A stretch of DNA of 64,000 nucleotides from Streptomyces sp. HUAS MG91 (GTDB lineage: Bacteria; Actinomycetota; Actinomycetes; Streptomycetales; Streptomycetaceae): the NCBI RefSeq assembly GCF_040529335.1, contig NZ_CP159534.1, positions 6,262,001-6,326,000 on the forward strand, given 5' to 3'. Below, in pieces: positions 63,806-64,000 of this stretch (its first letter is position 1; each line of letters opens with the position of its first letter). The position numbers and the translations under genes were made by a program. A model generated the notes under the pieces. The model did no database searches and was not told where the DNA came from. It was given only the letters and a program-made list of their open reading frames with translations.

Positions 63806-64000
63806 ATGCACTGCCCCTTCTGTAGGCATCCCGACAGCCGTGTCGTCGACAGTCGCACCACCGACGACGGCACATCGATCCGCCGACGCCGTCAGTGCCC
63901 GGACTGCTCCCGTCGCTTCACGACGGTGGAGACCTGCTCACTGATGGTGGTCAAGCGGAGCGGGGTGACCGAACCCTTCAGCCGCACCAAGGTCATCAAC
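63806..64000 (+). CDS. nrdR: Transcriptional regulator NrdR, N-terminal part (partial)
   Basis: The first 65 residues are present; the window ends inside the gene. They contain the zinc ribbon with Cys3, Cys6, Cys31 and Cys34 (HCPFC ... [10 protein letters not shown]) and the beginning of the ATP-cone ([17 protein letters not shown]). NrdR represses ribonucleotide reductase genes when dATP/ATP is bound. GAAGGAGGG lies 9 bases before the ATG at 63806. In streptomycetes nrdJ usually follows. Confidence 0.93.
   Translation, partial: MHCPFCRHPDSRVVDSRTTDDGTSIRRRRQCPDCSRRFTTVETCSLMVVKRSGVTEPFSRTKVIN

Overview
This window reads as a stretch of a Streptomyces chromosome core. The DNA is very GC-rich with strong third-position GC bias, which leaves long open antisense frames over most genes. 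GTG and TTG starts are common. The gene order ftsK - rimO - pgsA - cinA - clgR - dps ... recA - recX ... miaB - miaA - dapF - rshA - hflX ... dinG - lexA - nrdR is the conserved actinobacterial recA-lexA region, and the gluABCD/gluRK block and the miaB-to-nrdR order match what I recall of S. coelicolor. The species cannot be fixed from the sequence alone.

Layout. (1) 1-5.3 kb: the ftsK 3' end, a RodZ-like protein, rimO-pgsA-cinA with overlapping start and stop codons, clgR (ending Ala-Ala) and dps. (2) 5.4-13 kb: a short-chain dehydrogenase, a Nei-type DNA glycosylase, a conserved hypothetical gene and the large helicase lhr. (3) 13-19.8 kb: an AraC regulator whose reading frame runs 178 bp into azlC, then azlD, a PucR-type regulator, two proteins of unknown role, a DUF3046 protein and an AI-2E-family membrane protein. 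(4) 19.9-24.7 kb: recA behind a promoter containing a LexA site, recX, and an orphan FtsX-type permease. (5) 24.7-27.6 kb: a cysteine dioxygenase-rhodanese operon behind a cysteine-rich leader peptide, and a flavin monooxygenase. (6) 27.7-34.8 kb: the gluABCD glutamate uptake operon with two intercistronic hairpins and a strong terminator, divergent from the gluR-gluK two-component system, followed by a lone TAXI-type binding protein. (7) 35-38.6 kb: L-2-hydroxyglutarate oxidase and an ABC exporter. (8) 38.6-51.7 kb: miaB, a LigB-like protein ending at a 97-bp MITE-like element, a LysR/oxidoreductase pair, miaA, dapF, an RSH protein (rshA) with a degraded synthetase site, an M1 peptidase and hflX. 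(9) 51.7-60.4 kb: a secreted serine protease and an NIS siderophore locus (aminotransferase, two IucA/IucC synthetases, one acyltransferase). (10) 60.4-64 kb: a DinG-type helicase, lexA with its own LexA site, and the start of nrdR behind a pair of NrdR boxes.

How the genes work together. DNA maintenance and repair dominate: ftsK, nei, lhr, recA, recX, dinG, lexA and nrdR. RecA-driven LexA cleavage is expected to release recA and lexA together. NrdR ties ribonucleotide reductase expression to dNTP level. The gluABCD/gluRK pair forms a sense-and-import module for glutamate.

The most unusual signal is in the siderophore locus. A leader of about 225 bp occurs twice, once before the aminotransferase gene and once before the first IucA/IucC gene, at a constant offset of 1,725 bp. 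Its conserved blocks include the ribosome binding site and a hairpin with a compatible base change. It looks like a duplicated cis-regulatory RNA, and I could not match it to a riboswitch class from memory. No iron-box sequence was noticed beside it.
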